Source: an uncultured Oscillospiraceae bacterium (GTDB taxonomy: Bacteria; Bacillota; Clostridia; Oscillospirales; Oscillospiraceae). Taken from it: 64,000 nucleotides of DNA. The notes beneath the pieces were generated by a model. It saw only the letters and a program-made list of their open reading frames with translations, had not been told where the DNA came from and did not search any database. A program made the position numbers and the translations under genes. Each line of letters begins with the position of its first letter. The stretch's first letter is position 1. Positions 15,969 to 23,524 of this stretch are shown in pieces. The stretch covers positions 1 through 64,000 of the forward strand of contig CAJTYK010000004.1 of assembly GCA_910584285.1 (NCBI GenBank), in the 5' to 3' direction.

Positions 15969-16538
15969 TCATTCAGGGAAGACCTGGGACAGGTCAATGG
16001 TGCAGTCCTCCAGGATGTTCACCCGCAGCCTGTCGCCGGCCGCTCCAAAGTCCTTGGCGGTGTACCGCCCATCCTCCAGGGCAAAGACCTGTACCGATTT
16101 TTCGGCAGGGTCTATGATCCAGTATTCCCGCACCCCGGCCCGCTGGTAGAGGTTGAACTTGGTAAAACGATCATGCCGGGTGGTGGAAGGGGAAAGTATC
16201 TCCAGCACCAGGTCGGGCGCACCCTTGCAACCGATGTCATCCAGCTTGGAGGGGTCGCATACCACGGAGATGTCCGGCTCCACCATCGTGTCCACATCCT
16301 CCGGGCGGTCCCCGTCCTGTTCAAACAGCCGGACGGCGAAGGGGGCGGGATAGACCTTGCACTTCTTCCCCTTCAGGTATGCGTGGAGCTGGGCTGACAG
16401 CTCCATGACGGCCTCCTGGTGCGCCCGGGTGGGCGGGGCCATCATCACGGGGTAGCCGTCAATCAACTCGATGCGGTCCTGTTCGTCCCAAGCCAGGGCA
16501 TCGGCCAGGGTGTAGCGGTTCTCTTGCGGCAACGGCAT
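15969..16538 (-). CDS. Uma2-family (DUF820) putative restriction-like nuclease
   Basis: A 189-residue PD-(D/E)XK-fold protein. Typical family blocks are present in order: a Leu-rich start (YTLADALAWDEQDRIELIDG), MVEPDISVVCDPSK, GAPDLVLEILSPST, and GVREYWIIDPAEK. The Asp of EPDIS and Glu of EIL are the expected metal ligands. A GAGGAGGA site lies before the ATG, 15 bases after the hicB stop, so it is in one operon with the toxin-antitoxin remnant. The biological role of Uma2 proteins is not settled; they are common in mobile regions. Confidence 0.85.
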   Translation of the reverse strand: MPLPQENRYTLADALAWDEQDRIELIDGYPVMMAPPTRAHQEAVMELSAQLHAYLKGKKCKVYPAPFAVRLFEQDGDRPEDVDTMVEPDISVVCDPSKLDDIGCKGAPDLVLEILSPSTTRHDRFTKFNLYQRAGVREYWIIDPAEKSVQVFALEDGRYTAKDFGAAGDRLRVNILEDCTIDLSQVFPE

Positions 16539-16553
16539 AGATACGTCCTCCTC

Positions 16554-16949
16554 TCACTGAATGTTCAGCTTCGCCTTCAGGGCCTCTTGCAGGGCGGTGG
16601 AAAAGTTGATACCCGCCCGCTCGGAAAGGGTGTTTAGCCAATTTGGGATAGTGAGGGTCTTTTTCACCGCCCTGTTGTCATAGAGCTTCCGATACTCCAC
16701 CGTGTCACAGCACACCAGGGAAACGACCTCCGCCGTCCCCTCCTGGACGGTCTTCACATCCGAGGCGGCGGGAATGGCCTCCCCATCCTCCTCGTGGTCA
16801 TAGAGCATCAGGCACAAGGCGTCCTCGGCCATCTCCATCGCCTCCGGCAGGGTGTCGCCACAGGTAAAGCAGCCCTCTATATCCGGGAAGGCTACAGAGT
16901 AGCCCTTTTCCTCCTTGGTGAAGATTGCGGGATATGCGTACTTTGCCAT
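16554..16949 (-). CDS. hicB: HicB-family antitoxin
   Basis: A 131-residue protein. The first 60 residues form the HicB partial RNase-H-like fold (YPAIFTKEEKGYSVAFPDIE, then GCFTCGDTLPEAMEMAEDAL). The C-terminus (VKKTLTIPNWLNTLSERAGI) is a ribbon-helix-helix-like DNA-binding domain. ATG 16949 follows an AGGAGGA site; the longer in-frame start has none. It would normally bind and silence HicA and repress its own promoter. It appears intact although the toxin gene just upstream is broken. Confidence 0.85.
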   Translation of the reverse strand: MAKYAYPAIFTKEEKGYSVAFPDIEGCFTCGDTLPEAMEMAEDALCLMLYDHEEDGEAIPAASDVKTVQEGTAEVVSLVCCDTVEYRKLYDNRAVKKTLTIPNWLNTLSERAGINFSTALQEALKAKLNIQ

Positions 16950-16965
16950 TTCAATCCTCCTCACA

Positions 16966-17150
16966 TCACTCAATCCCGGCACTTTCCTTGATGGACTTCA
17001 GGGCCCTCGGGGGACATCCTGGGTCCCATGCCTCGGGACCTGGAATTTCTTCCCGGTTCTCCGGCTGATCCAAATTTCATGCCGGCTGCCCTGCCGGTAG
17101 AAATAGCAATCGTTCTTCCGAAGCATCTGCTTCACTTCGTTTACTTTCGT
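16966..17150 (-). pseudogene. hicA: HicA-family mRNA interferase, inactivated
   Basis: The minus strand reads KVNEVKQMLRKNDCYFYRQG followed by SRHEIWISRRTGKKFQVPRH and GTQDVPRG, the dsRBD-like HicA fold with its catalytic His. Two defects are visible. The codon where ATG is expected, spaced correctly after GGGAGGGG, is ACG (17148-17150). Near the end the frame hits TGA at 16998-17000; restoring one G there would continue it as ALKSIKESAGIE and stop at 16966, 16 bases before hicB. Both the start and the last helix are therefore lost in the readable frame. Sequencing error could explain the frameshift but hardly both. Confidence 0.75.
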
Positions 17151-17174
17151 AGTCTGCCCCTCCCGGCAGCATCT

Positions 17175-17203
17175 ATTATAGCACGTATTCCCACGTGTGT
17201 AAA
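17175..17203 (-). promoter_or_regulatory. hicAB promoter with an inverted repeat between -35 and -10
   Basis: On the minus strand TTTACA (17198-17203) and TATAAT (17175-17180) are 17 bases apart. The spacer contains CACGT and ACGTG (17182-17186 and 17193-17197) separated by 6 bases, a likely HicB operator. Confidence 0.7.
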
Positions 17204-17284
17204 CCCCGTTGACGAGGAGCACAAAGGGGTGAGTGAAATGGTCACCCCGGGGGCGTTCACCACTTCTCGGCCAGGGGCCAGTGT

Positions 17285-17464
17285 TCACAGCTTCGCCAGC
17301 TCCTGAGCGGCGGCCATCCCCAGGGCGAAACCCTTCAGCTCACGAAGCCCAAACAGCACCATGGCGTAGTACTCCAGGTCAGGGTAGTTGAACCCGATTT
17401 CCTGGGAATGGCAACATAGGTTCATCTTCGAGCGGGCGAACATAGGGAAACACCCTCGCTTCAT
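17285..17464 (-). CDS. Small hypothetical ORF (59 aa)
   Basis: A short minus-strand frame encodes MKRGCFPMFARSKMNLCC and a helical C-terminus (LEYYAMVLFGLRELKGFALG). There is no strong ribosome site and the family is not recognised. It may be a fragment of a longer lost gene. Listed because it fills an otherwise empty gap between the hicAB promoter and the anti-sigma terminator. Confidence 0.3.
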   Translation of the reverse strand: MKRGCFPMFARSKMNLCCHSQEIGFNYPDLEYYAMVLFGLRELKGFALGMAAAQELAKL

Positions 17465-17602
17465 CCATCTGCGTCGGTTTTGACGAATATTTCAAAAACC
17501 AGGTATACGAACCCATTGACCTGTGCGCCTGTTATGAGCCGATGTTTGGACCGCCGGGGTGCACACCCACCCTTACAACCCGGGTCTCCCCTCCTGAACA
17601 AA

Positions 17603-17643
17603 GCGAAACGAAACACCCCCCGGAGCAACGCTCTGGGGGGTGT
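17603..17643 (-). terminator. Terminator after the anti-sigma gene
   Basis: ACACCCCCC (17613-17621) pairs with GGGGGGTGT (17635-17643). On the minus strand the stem is followed by TTCGTTTCG. It closes the sigma/anti-sigma operon. Confidence 0.65.
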
Positions 17644-17654
17644 CTGTCTGCCGG

Positions 17655-18392
17655 TCAGTCCACCTGGGGCTCGCAGGCCACCACGCCCAGCTCCGCCAGC
17701 TGGTCGATGCCCTTCTGCACCCAGGGGCGGAAGTCGATGGAGTAGGGCACCGTGTCGTCTACGGTGTACTCGCTCTCCGCAGTGTATCCCACCTCCCCGG
17801 AGGCGGCGGGGACGGGATCCTCCACCACAACAGTGCCGGTGCCGCTGCTGACGCCACCGACCTGCCCCACTGAGAAGGAGTTGGACTGGTTCCTCATGCA
17901 GTTCTCCGCGTGCCAGAACCAGTCGCCGTCTATCTGGAACCACTCCATCCAGCCGAAGTCGGCCACCGTGCCGCCCAGCAGCAGGTAGCCCTTTTGGCCG
18001 GTGGCGGGGTCGGTGCGCTCGTAGAGATAGGGGGTGTCCTCGCTGATCTTGTCGGTGATATCCAGGCGCTGATCGTCCACGGTGAGCCACAGCCGCCCGT
18101 TTTTGTCCACCTCGGCGGGGGGGACGGCGTTTAGACGGTCGTAGTAGGCGGTGTTCGTGTTGGGATCCACCGTCACCGACCCACCGCCGATAAAGTGGTA
18201 CACTTGGGCGGGCAGCCCCGCCGCGATGGACAGCACACAGCCCACCGCCAGCGCCGCTGCCAGCGCGATTTTACCCGCCTTGGGCAGGCGCCGCTTGGTT
18301 GTATCCTGATGCTCCAGCATGGTCAAAATTTCCTCCTTTTTTTCATCGCTCAGCGCAGCCTGTTCCATCATGTGCCGGTATTCCTTCCGCAT
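17655..18392 (-). CDS. Membrane-anchored anti-sigma factor-like protein
   Basis: A 245-residue protein with a cytoplasmic N-terminal segment of about 45 residues, one transmembrane helix (IALAAALAVGCVLSIAAGL) and an extracytoplasmic domain of about 180 residues rich in Tyr, Asp and Gly. This topology, and its position overlapping the 3' end of an ECF sigma gene by 50 bases, fit a regulator that holds the sigma factor until an external signal arrives. ATG 18392 is chosen because AAGGAG lies upstream. The outer domain is not recognised, so the signal is unknown. No zinc HxxxCxxC motif is present. Confidence 0.7.
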   Translation of the reverse strand: MRKEYRHMMEQAALSDEKKEEILTMLEHQDTTKRRLPKAGKIALAAALAVGCVLSIAAGLPAQVYHFIGGGSVTVDPNTNTAYYDRLNAVPPAEVDKNGRLWLTVDDQRLDITDKISEDTPYLYERTDPATGQKGYLLLGGTVADFGWMEWFQIDGDWFWHAENCMRNQSNSFSVGQVGGVSSGTGTVVVEDPVPAASGEVGYTAESEYTVDDTVPYSIDFRPWVQKGIDQLAELGVVACEPQVD

Positions 18393-18846
18393 TGTCACTC
18401 AGCTCCTTTTTCAGCATGGCCCGGGCGCGCTGCATCCGGGTCTGAACGGCGGTGCGGGACAGATGCAGGATGTCCCCGATCTCCCCCTGGTCATAGCCCT
18501 CCCAGTAGTAGAGGTGAACCACCGCCCGGTATTTGGGGGGCAGTGAGCGCACCGCCGCCCACACCGCCCGGTCGGGCTCCTCCCGGAAGGGGACGCTCTC
18601 GTCCAGCTCCCCCACGTTCCTGCGCCAGAAGGAGCGCAGCTGGCTCCGGCACAGGTTGGCCGCGCAGGTGAGCAGCCAGGCCTTTTCCTTTCCGGGCAGC
18701 AGGACGGCCCTGCCCTCCGCCAGCTTGAGGAAAACGCTTTGGCACACGTCCTCCCCGTCGGCGCGGCTGCCCAGGTAGCTGTACGCCAGCCGGAACACGT
18801 CGTCGCCGTATTGGCGGAACAGCTCCGCCAGCTTATCCTGATCCAT
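18343..18846 (-). CDS. ECF-type RNA polymerase sigma factor
   Basis: A 167-residue sigma-70 family protein with region 2 (LFRQYGDDVFRLAYSYLGSR, then DVCQSVFLKL) and region 4 (LPPKYRAVVHLYYWEGYDQG, then HLSRTAVQTRMQRAR). It lacks regions 1 and 3, as in extracytoplasmic-function factors. ATG 18846 with GAGGGGG upstream is preferred to the longer frame. It is co-transcribed with the membrane protein that follows and would direct polymerase to a small stress regulon, probably including its own operon. Confidence 0.9.
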   Translation of the reverse strand: MDQDKLAELFRQYGDDVFRLAYSYLGSRADGEDVCQSVFLKLAEGRAVLLPGKEKAWLLTCAANLCRSQLRSFWRRNVGELDESVPFREEPDRAVWAAVRSLPPKYRAVVHLYYWEGYDQGEIGDILHLSRTAVQTRMQRARAMLKKELSDNAEGIPAHDGTGCAER

Positions 18847-19147
18847 GGGCTTGCCCCCTCTGTGTCTGCGTTTTGTGGCCACACCTATAAAACGATTTAA
18901 CACCCGCCGTTATCACAACGCAAGTATAATTTTTTGGAAGGGGGTGCTCCCCCTTCCCTAACCTTTCCCGGGTGCCCCGGGGGGGCGCGCCTCCGGCGGG
19001 GAAGTTACTTTCTCTCACGGCAGAGCCTGCCCGATTTCCCTTGTAATTGACAGGGAAATGCGGTACAATGGGACAAGCTACCGGCCCGGAACGGGCCCCC
19101 GCAGGGCGGCCCTTCCAGCCCCGCAGGAGACGAGGAGTGTTATACAT
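18847..19147. other. Divergent intergenic region with a GC hairpin
   Basis: No gene is seen. GGAAGGGGG (18936-18944) and CCCCCTTCC (18949-18957) form a perfect stem with a TGCT loop. A run of C/G-rich sequence follows, and the dipeptidase promoter lies at 19041-19069. Confidence 0.45.
19041..19069 (+). promoter_or_regulatory. Promoter of the dipeptidase gene
   Basis: TTGTAA (19041-19046) and TACAAT (19064-19069) are 17 bases apart. A TTGACA inside the spacer (19047-19052) is only 11 bases from the -10 and is not usable with it. Confidence 0.5.
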
Positions 19148-20551
19148 ATGATCACAAAAGAACAGATCGAAGCCTATTTCGCGGATAAGGAAAAGACGCT
19201 GGTGGAGGCGGTGAGCCGCCTGGTGTCCATCGACAGCGTGGAGGGTGAGCCCGCCCCGGGCGCCCCCTTCGGCCCCGGCCCTGCCGCCGCTTTGAAGGAG
19301 GCGCTGGCCATCGCCCGGGAGTGGGGCCTGACGGTGGAAAACCATGAGGGCTACGTGGGCACCGCCGACCTGAACGGCGGCGAGGACGCGCTCCATATCC
19401 TGGGTCACCTGGACGTGGTGGCCCCCGGAGAGGGCTGGAGCGTCACCAAGCCCTACAGCCCCAAGCTGGTGGACGACCTGCTGTACGGCCGGGGCACCGA
19501 CGACGACAAGGGGCCGGTGGCGGCCTCCCTGCTGGCCATGAAGGCGGTGAAGGATCTGGGCGTGCCGCTGACGAAGAACTGCAAGATGATCATGGGCACC
19601 AACGAGGAGAGCGGCTCCGGTGACATCGCCTGGTACTTCGCCCGCCACCCCTTTGCCCCCGCCACCTTCTCCCCCGACTCCGGTTTCCCCGTGATCAACA
19701 CGGAGAAGGGCAGCCTGCGCCCCACCTTCACCAAAAGCTGGCCCGCCCAGGAGGCCCTGCCCCGGGTGAACTGGCTCCACGGCGGCATCCGGACGAATAT
19801 CCTGCCCGGGGACGCCTCCGCCGGGGTGGAGGGGCTGACCATGTACGACATCCAGCCCGTGGCTCGGAACGTGACGGCCCGCACGGGGATCAAGTTCACC
19901 TTCGCCAATGAGAACGGGGTGACGGTGATCAAGGCCAAGGGGGAGGCCTCCCACGCCGCCTATCCCGAGGGGGGCAACAACGCCATCACCGGGCTTGTCG
20001 CCCTGCTGTGCGCCCTGCCCCTGGCCGACGGGGGCTGCAAGGACGCCCTCCAGGATCTGAATGCCCTCATACCCCACGGGGACTACAAGGGCCGGGCCCT
20101 GGGCATCGCCCAGGAGGAGCCCATCGCCGGGCCGCTGACCCTGGCCTTCTCTCTGCTGGAGGTGACGGATACCGGGCTGAAGGGCTTCTTCGACAGCCGG
20201 GCGCCTCTGTGCGCCACGGAGGAGAACTGCCTCCAGGTGGCCAAGGCCGCCTTTGAGGGCAGGGGCTTCACCTTTGAGGCCGTCCAGGGCGCGCCCCACC
20301 ACGTCCCTGAGAACAGCCCCTTCATTCAGACCCTGCTGCGCCGGTACGAGGAGTACACCGGGCTGAAGGGGGAGTGCCTGTCCACCGGCGGCGGCACCTA
20401 TGTCCACGACATCCCCGGCGGTGTGGCCTTCGGCTGCACCCTGCCCGGCTTCGACACCCACCTCCACGGCGCGGACGAGCGGGTGCGGGTGAGTGATCTG
20501 ATGCTGTCCGCCAAGCTGTTCGCCCATATTATCGTGGATTTGTGCGAATAA
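19148..20551 (+). CDS. pepV: M20-family dipeptidase (PepV/Sapep)
   Basis: A 467-residue cytoplasmic zinc aminopeptidase that splits dipeptides. Metal ligands are visible in ILGHLDVVAPGEGW (His, Asp pair), RGTDDDKGP, GTNEESGSGD (catalytic Glu) and SPDSGFPVIN, with the final His in HLHGADERV. The long lid domain typical of PepV fits the length. The ATG at 19148 follows GAGGAG; the 30 in-frame codons before it lack a ribosome site. It is a single gene; the next operon has its own promoter right after the stop. Confidence 0.9.
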   Translation: MITKEQIEAYFADKEKTLVEAVSRLVSIDSVEGEPAPGAPFGPGPAAALKEALAIAREWGLTVENHEGYVGTADLNGGEDALHILGHLDVVAPGEGWSVTKPYSPKLVDDLLYGRGTDDDKGPVAASLLAMKAVKDLGVPLTKNCKMIMGTNEESGSGDIAWYFARHPFAPATFSPDSGFPVINTEKGSLRPTFTKSWPAQEALPRVNWLHGGIRTNILPGDASAGVEGLTMYDIQPVARNVTARTGIKFTFANENGVTVIKAKGEASHAAYPEGGNNAITGLVALLCALPLADGGCKDALQDLNALIPHGDYKGRALGIAQEEPIAGPLTLAFSLLEVTDTGLKGFFDSRAPLCATEENCLQVAKAAFEGRGFTFEAVQGAPHHVPENSPFIQTLLRRYEEYTGLKGECLSTGGGTYVHDIPGGVAFGCTLPGFDTHLHGADERVRVSDLMLSAKLFAHIIVDLCE

Positions 20552-20554
20552 TCC

Positions 20555-20583
20555 TTGACACCGGCGAAAATTCGCAGTATAAT
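20555..20583 (+). promoter_or_regulatory. Consensus promoter of the rpsF operon
   Basis: TTGACA (20555-20560), 17-base spacer, TATAAT (20578-20583): an exact sigma-A consensus. The leader of about 90 bases to rpsF includes CCTCCGGTTCGGCCGGAGG (20630-20648), a hairpin that could be an autoregulatory S6:S18 site. Confidence 0.85.
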
Positions 20584-20677
20584 ATCATAGTCTGCCGCTT
20601 TGTGCAGCTTTTGCGGCATACCATCCTTGCCTCCGGTTCGGCCGGAGGCCAAAAGACCATAAGGAGGTGCAAACACA

Positions 20678-20974
20678 ATGGCTAAAGTGAGTGGAAACTA
20701 CGAGGTGCTCTACGTCCTCAACCCCAACCTGGGCGAGGAGGAGACCGCCGCGCTGGTGGCCCGCTTTAAGGAGCTGGCCGAGGGCCACGGCTCCGTGTCC
20801 GAGGTGGACGAGTGGGGCAAGCGCCGCCTCGCCTATCCCATCAACGACCTGGAGGAGGGCTACTACGTGCTGATGACCTTCTCCGCCGATCCTGCTTTCC
20901 CCGCCGAGCTGGATCGTCTGATGCGGATCAATGTGAGCGTCATGCGCTCCATCATTGTCAGCAAGGACGAGTAA
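20678..20974 (+). CDS. rpsF: 30S ribosomal protein S6
   Basis: A 98-residue protein with the S6 fold: YEVLYVLNPNLGEEE at the first strand, EVDEWGKRRLAYPINDLEEG in the centre and MRINVSVMRSIIV at the end. It binds S18 on the platform of the small subunit. AAGGAGGTG precedes the ATG. It is first in the conserved rpsF-ssb-rpsR operon. Confidence 0.97.
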   Translation: MAKVSGNYEVLYVLNPNLGEEETAALVARFKELAEGHGSVSEVDEWGKRRLAYPINDLEEGYYVLMTFSADPAFPAELDRLMRINVSVMRSIIVSKDE

Positions 20975-20987
20975 AAGGGAGAAAATT

Positions 20988-21491
20988 ATGCTCAATCACA
21001 TCGTAATCATGGGCCGGCTGGCCCGTGACCCCGAGCTGCGCCACACCCAGTCCGGCACTCCGGTGGCCACCTTCCGTCTGGCGGTGGATCGGGACTTCAA
21101 GGACAAAAACACCGGCGAGCGCCAGACCGATTGGATCGACGTGGTGGCCTGGCGGGGCACCGGCGAGTTCGTCTCCCGGTACTTTACCCGGGGCCGCATG
21201 GCCGTGGTGGAGGGCCGCCTCCAGATGCGGGAGTGGACCGACAAGGAGGGCAACCGCCGCACCACCGCCGAGGTGGTGGCGGACAGCGTCTACTTCGGCG
21301 ACTCCAAGCGGGAGGTTGACGGCCAGGGGAGCTACAGCAGCGGTTACGGCAATTCCGGCTACGGAGGACAACAGGGCGGAGGCTATGGACGGCCCGCCGC
21401 CCCTGCCGCCCCCACTGCCGACTACGGCATCCCGTCCGGCAGCGACCAATTCGCGGAACTGGCCGACGACGACGGCGATCTTCCCTTCTAA
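20988..21491 (+). CDS. ssb: Single-stranded DNA-binding protein
   Basis: A 167-residue SSB. The OB-fold covers residues 1-110 (MLNHIVIMGRLARDPELRHT, TDWIDVVAWRGTGEFVSRY), followed by a Gly/Tyr-rich linker and the acidic tip DDDGDLPF that recruits repair and replication proteins. ATG 20988 is used, 13 bases after the rpsF stop with AAAAGGGAG. Coats single-stranded DNA during replication and recombination. Confidence 0.97.
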   Translation: MLNHIVIMGRLARDPELRHTQSGTPVATFRLAVDRDFKDKNTGERQTDWIDVVAWRGTGEFVSRYFTRGRMAVVEGRLQMREWTDKEGNRRTTAEVVADSVYFGDSKREVDGQGSYSSGYGNSGYGGQQGGGYGRPAAPAAPTADYGIPSGSDQFAELADDDGDLPF

Positions 21492-21527
21492 GCAAGGGTA
21501 TCTCACATAAAGGAGGTCTCGCCAATT

Positions 21528-21770
21528 ATGGCTATGGATAATGCGAAGCCCCGCGGCGGACGCAAGCGCCGCAAAGTGTGTGCGTTCTGCGTGGACAAGG
21601 TGGAGCAGATCGACTACAAGGACGCCCAGAAGCTCAAGCGCTATCTGTCCGAGCGGTCCAAGATCCTGCCCCGCCGCACCACTGGCACCTGCGCCATGCA
21701 CCAGCGCCAGCTGACCGACGCCATCAAGCGCGCCCGTCACGTGGCCCTGCTGCCCTACGTCACCGACTAA
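21528..21770 (+). CDS. rpsR: 30S ribosomal protein S18
   Basis: An 80-residue S18 with RRKVCAFCVDKVEQIDYKD and KRYLSERSKILPRRTTGTCA. It keeps the VCAFC...C cysteines of the zinc-binding form of S18. AAAGGAGG lies before the ATG. It is the last gene of the operon and is followed by a strong terminator. Confidence 0.97.
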   Translation: MAMDNAKPRGGRKRRKVCAFCVDKVEQIDYKDAQKLKRYLSERSKILPRRTTGTCAMHQRQLTDAIKRARHVALLPYVTD

Positions 21771-21783
21771 AAACGGCAAAAAA

Positions 21784-21817
21784 GGCACCCCGGAGCGGCG
21801 CTCCGGGGTGCCTTTTT
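21784..21817. terminator. Bidirectional terminator between rpsR and the zinc-ribbon gene
   Basis: GGCACCCCGGAG pairs with CTCCGGGGTGCC, with A-rich sequence before and TTTTT after. It can serve both converging genes. Confidence 0.85.
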
Positions 21818-21830
21818 GCATGTGGGCTCC

Positions 21831-22031
21831 TCAGCCGTTCAGCTTAGACACGTCCTCCAGGTAGAGGGACACCTCGCCACACTTGGGGCAGATGGCCACC
21901 CGGGGCTTGCCGATCCGCCCGCTGAACAGCTTGTTTTCCTCAGTGGACAGCACCACGCCGTAGCCCGCGCCCTCCACCTTCACTGTGCAGCCCTCCTGCA
22001 TTTCTGCGCCGCACCTGAGACACTTTCTCAT
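21831..22031 (-). CDS. Small double zinc-ribbon protein
   Basis: A 66-residue protein with two CxxC pairs (KCLRCGAE at the start and ICPKCGEVSLYLED near the end), a classic zinc ribbon. It has no other domain. Proteins like this occur widely in clostridia as stand-alone nucleic-acid-binding-like proteins without a known role. It precedes nothing obvious in an operon: the next minus-strand gene upstream ends 34 bases before it. Confidence 0.75.
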   Translation of the reverse strand: MRKCLRCGAEMQEGCTVKVEGAGYGVVLSTEENKLFSGRIGKPRVAICPKCGEVSLYLEDVSKLNG

Positions 22032-22065
22032 TCTGCTGACCTTCTTTCTAAGATGTTGTTTGGAC

Positions 22066-22869
22066 TCAATAGACGCTCCCGCCGGACTTGCCCAGCTTCA
22101 GCGCCCACCAGGCGTACACCGACTGCCCTGCTCCCCACACGGCGCACACCGCCAGGGCGGGCAGGAACCCCCAGTTGAAGAACATCCCGCCCAGGGCGAA
22201 CACCACCCACAGCCCCAGGCACACCCGCACCATAGCCTGGTATGCCTTCATGGCGCACTGGCCGATGATGGCCCGCTCCGCCTCGTCGCAGCTTTCATAC
22301 CACTTCTTCTGGAACTTGGTGTCGTACACCGAGCCCTTTTTCTCCGGGTTGAGCTGTTTCGTGAGATCCACCAGCTTCTGCTGGAGCACCATGGGGGCGA
22401 ACAGGTTGAGCAGGAACGCGGCCAATCCGCCGAAAAACAGGGAAGCGGGCATCATCTGGGGCGTCCCGGCGTTGCCAACGAACCCGGCAAACATGGCCGC
22501 CAGCAAAAAGAACGCCAGCACCGTACACAGCCCGGTGATCCAGATGCAAACCGACAGCCTGGCTTCCACCTCGTCGCTCATCGCCTCGTCCTCCCCATCC
22601 CAGGCGGAAAGCTGCTTTTTCGCGCTGAAATAGATGGGCAGGCAGATGACAAGCTCCACCACGGGCAGGGCGATGATCAGCCACGGCGCCACGTAGTTGG
22701 TGAAGAACAACCCCGCGCCGTCCAGCACCTCCTGGAAGTCCTCCAGGCTCAGCTTCACCATGGCGAAGCCCAGCACAGCGCCCAGGAACAGGCTGCACAC
22801 CACGATCAGGATGAACTTTGGCAGGGCCTTTTTGTTCTCCTGTTTGGCAGAATCGTTATTGTTTTTCAT
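22066..22869 (-). CDS. DUF3169-family membrane protein
   Basis: A 267-residue polytopic protein with about six hydrophobic segments (for example FILIVVCSLFLGAVLGFAMV and LCTVLAFFLLAAMFAGFVGN). It has a charged cytosolic loop (QKKWYESCDEAERAIIGQCA). DUF3169 proteins usually follow a small XRE regulator, exactly as here: its ATG overlaps the regulator's 3' end by 14 bases. No function is established. The operon structure suggests the regulator controls its level, possibly in an envelope response. Confidence 0.75.
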   Translation of the reverse strand: MKNNNDSAKQENKKALPKFILIVVCSLFLGAVLGFAMVKLSLEDFQEVLDGAGLFFTNYVAPWLIIALPVVELVICLPIYFSAKKQLSAWDGEDEAMSDEVEARLSVCIWITGLCTVLAFFLLAAMFAGFVGNAGTPQMMPASLFFGGLAAFLLNLFAPMVLQQKLVDLTKQLNPEKKGSVYDTKFQKKWYESCDEAERAIIGQCAMKAYQAMVRVCLGLWVVFALGGMFFNWGFLPALAVCAVWGAGQSVYAWWALKLGKSGGSVY

Positions 22870-23071
22870 GGTTCTCCTCCTCCAGACTAAAAATGTCCTC
22901 CACCGTCACCCCGCAGATTTTCGCCAGGGTGAGGGCCAGCGTCACCGACGGGGAGTAGTCCCCCCGCTCGATGAGGCTGATGGTCTGCCGGGACACCCCG
23001 GCCAGCCGCCCCAGCTCCTGCTGGTTGACGCCTAACGCGGCGCGGCGCTCCTTCAAGCGGTTTTTCAGCAT
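22856..23071 (-). CDS. Small XRE-family transcriptional regulator
   Basis: A 71-residue stand-alone helix-turn-helix protein (LKERRAALGVNQQELGRLAG, then VSRQTISLIERGDYSPSV) ending in a short acidic tail. It belongs to the single-domain group that accompanies membrane proteins in Firmicutes. ATG 23071 is chosen because it overlaps the stop of the preceding small gene (TAATG), showing coupling; the longer frame would run through that gene. It probably represses its own operon through the repeat array at 23295-23340. Confidence 0.85.
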   Translation of the reverse strand: MLKNRLKERRAALGVNQQELGRLAGVSRQTISLIERGDYSPSVTLALTLAKICGVTVEDIFSLEEENHEKQ

Positions 23072-23268
23072 TACTCCGCCGCCTCCTCCGAGGCCCCGCC
23101 CTCCTGGGCGAAGCCCTCCCAGAGCCTCCGGAGTCGGCCCTTCTCCCCGTTGATGCGGGCGTGAGCCTCCCGGATCCCGTTGCGCACCGCCCACTTGATC
23201 ACGAAGTACAGCGCGCACAGCACGATCAGCGCCGTGCCGCCGCTGATGCCCAGCTCATTCCAAATCAT
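23071..23268 (-). CDS. Small single-pass membrane protein (DUF6019-like)
   Basis: A 65-residue protein with one transmembrane helix (ALIVLCALYFVIKWAVR) and a positively charged cytosolic tail. It is the first gene of a tightly overlapping three-gene operon with the XRE regulator and the DUF3169 protein. The family label is tentative. It could act as a membrane partner or sensor for the regulator (inference). Confidence 0.65.
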   Translation of the reverse strand: MIWNELGISGGTALIVLCALYFVIKWAVRNGIREAHARINGEKGRLRRLWEGFAQEGGASEEAAE

Positions 23269-23294
23269 GTCCCATTCCTCCTGACGAGTTTCCT

Positions 23295-23340
23295 TGTCAT
23301 AATGACAGGTTTATTTGTCCGTTTGACAACTTTATTTGTC
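23295..23340 (-). promoter_or_regulatory. Operator array of the XRE/DUF3169 operon
   Basis: TGTCATAATGACA (23295-23307) is a perfect 13-base palindrome. TTTATTTGTC is repeated exactly at 23310-23319 and 23331-23340, 21 bases apart, which is two helical turns. The array lies 27-72 bases upstream of the first ATG of the operon, where its promoter must be. Confidence 0.6.
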
Positions 23341-23421
23341 ATCCATAAGATACCACGCTTTGCAGGCGGTGTCAAGAGGTGTTGCGCAAATTTTTCAGAG
23401 TTGTTAAATTTTCCCCGGGTC

Positions 23422-23450
23422 TTGTCAGAACCCGTCGAATTATGTAAAAT
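23422..23450 (+). promoter_or_regulatory. Promoter of the SLH-GH25 gene
   Basis: TTGTCA (23422-23427), 17 bases, TAAAAT (23445-23450), about 70 bases before the ATG. Confidence 0.55.
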
Positions 23451-23524
23451 AGAGAGCACGAGAAAAAAGCCTGTGCCCGCGGCCGCGGCGCAGGCGCCCA
23501 ACCCCCCGGAGAAAAGGAGCGCCC

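Noticed and set aside
17131..17150. An alternative GTG start inside hicA that would rescue the toxin
   Set aside because: It would drop the first residues of the fold, has no ribosome site at the right distance, and would still meet the early stop.
19047..19069. TTGACA with TACAAT before pepV as a promoter
   Set aside because: Spacing is only 11 bases; TTGTAA six bases earlier gives the correct 17.
18833..20527. 564-aa minus-strand frame opposite pepV
   Set aside because: Antisense shadow; the dipeptidase metal ligands settle the strand.
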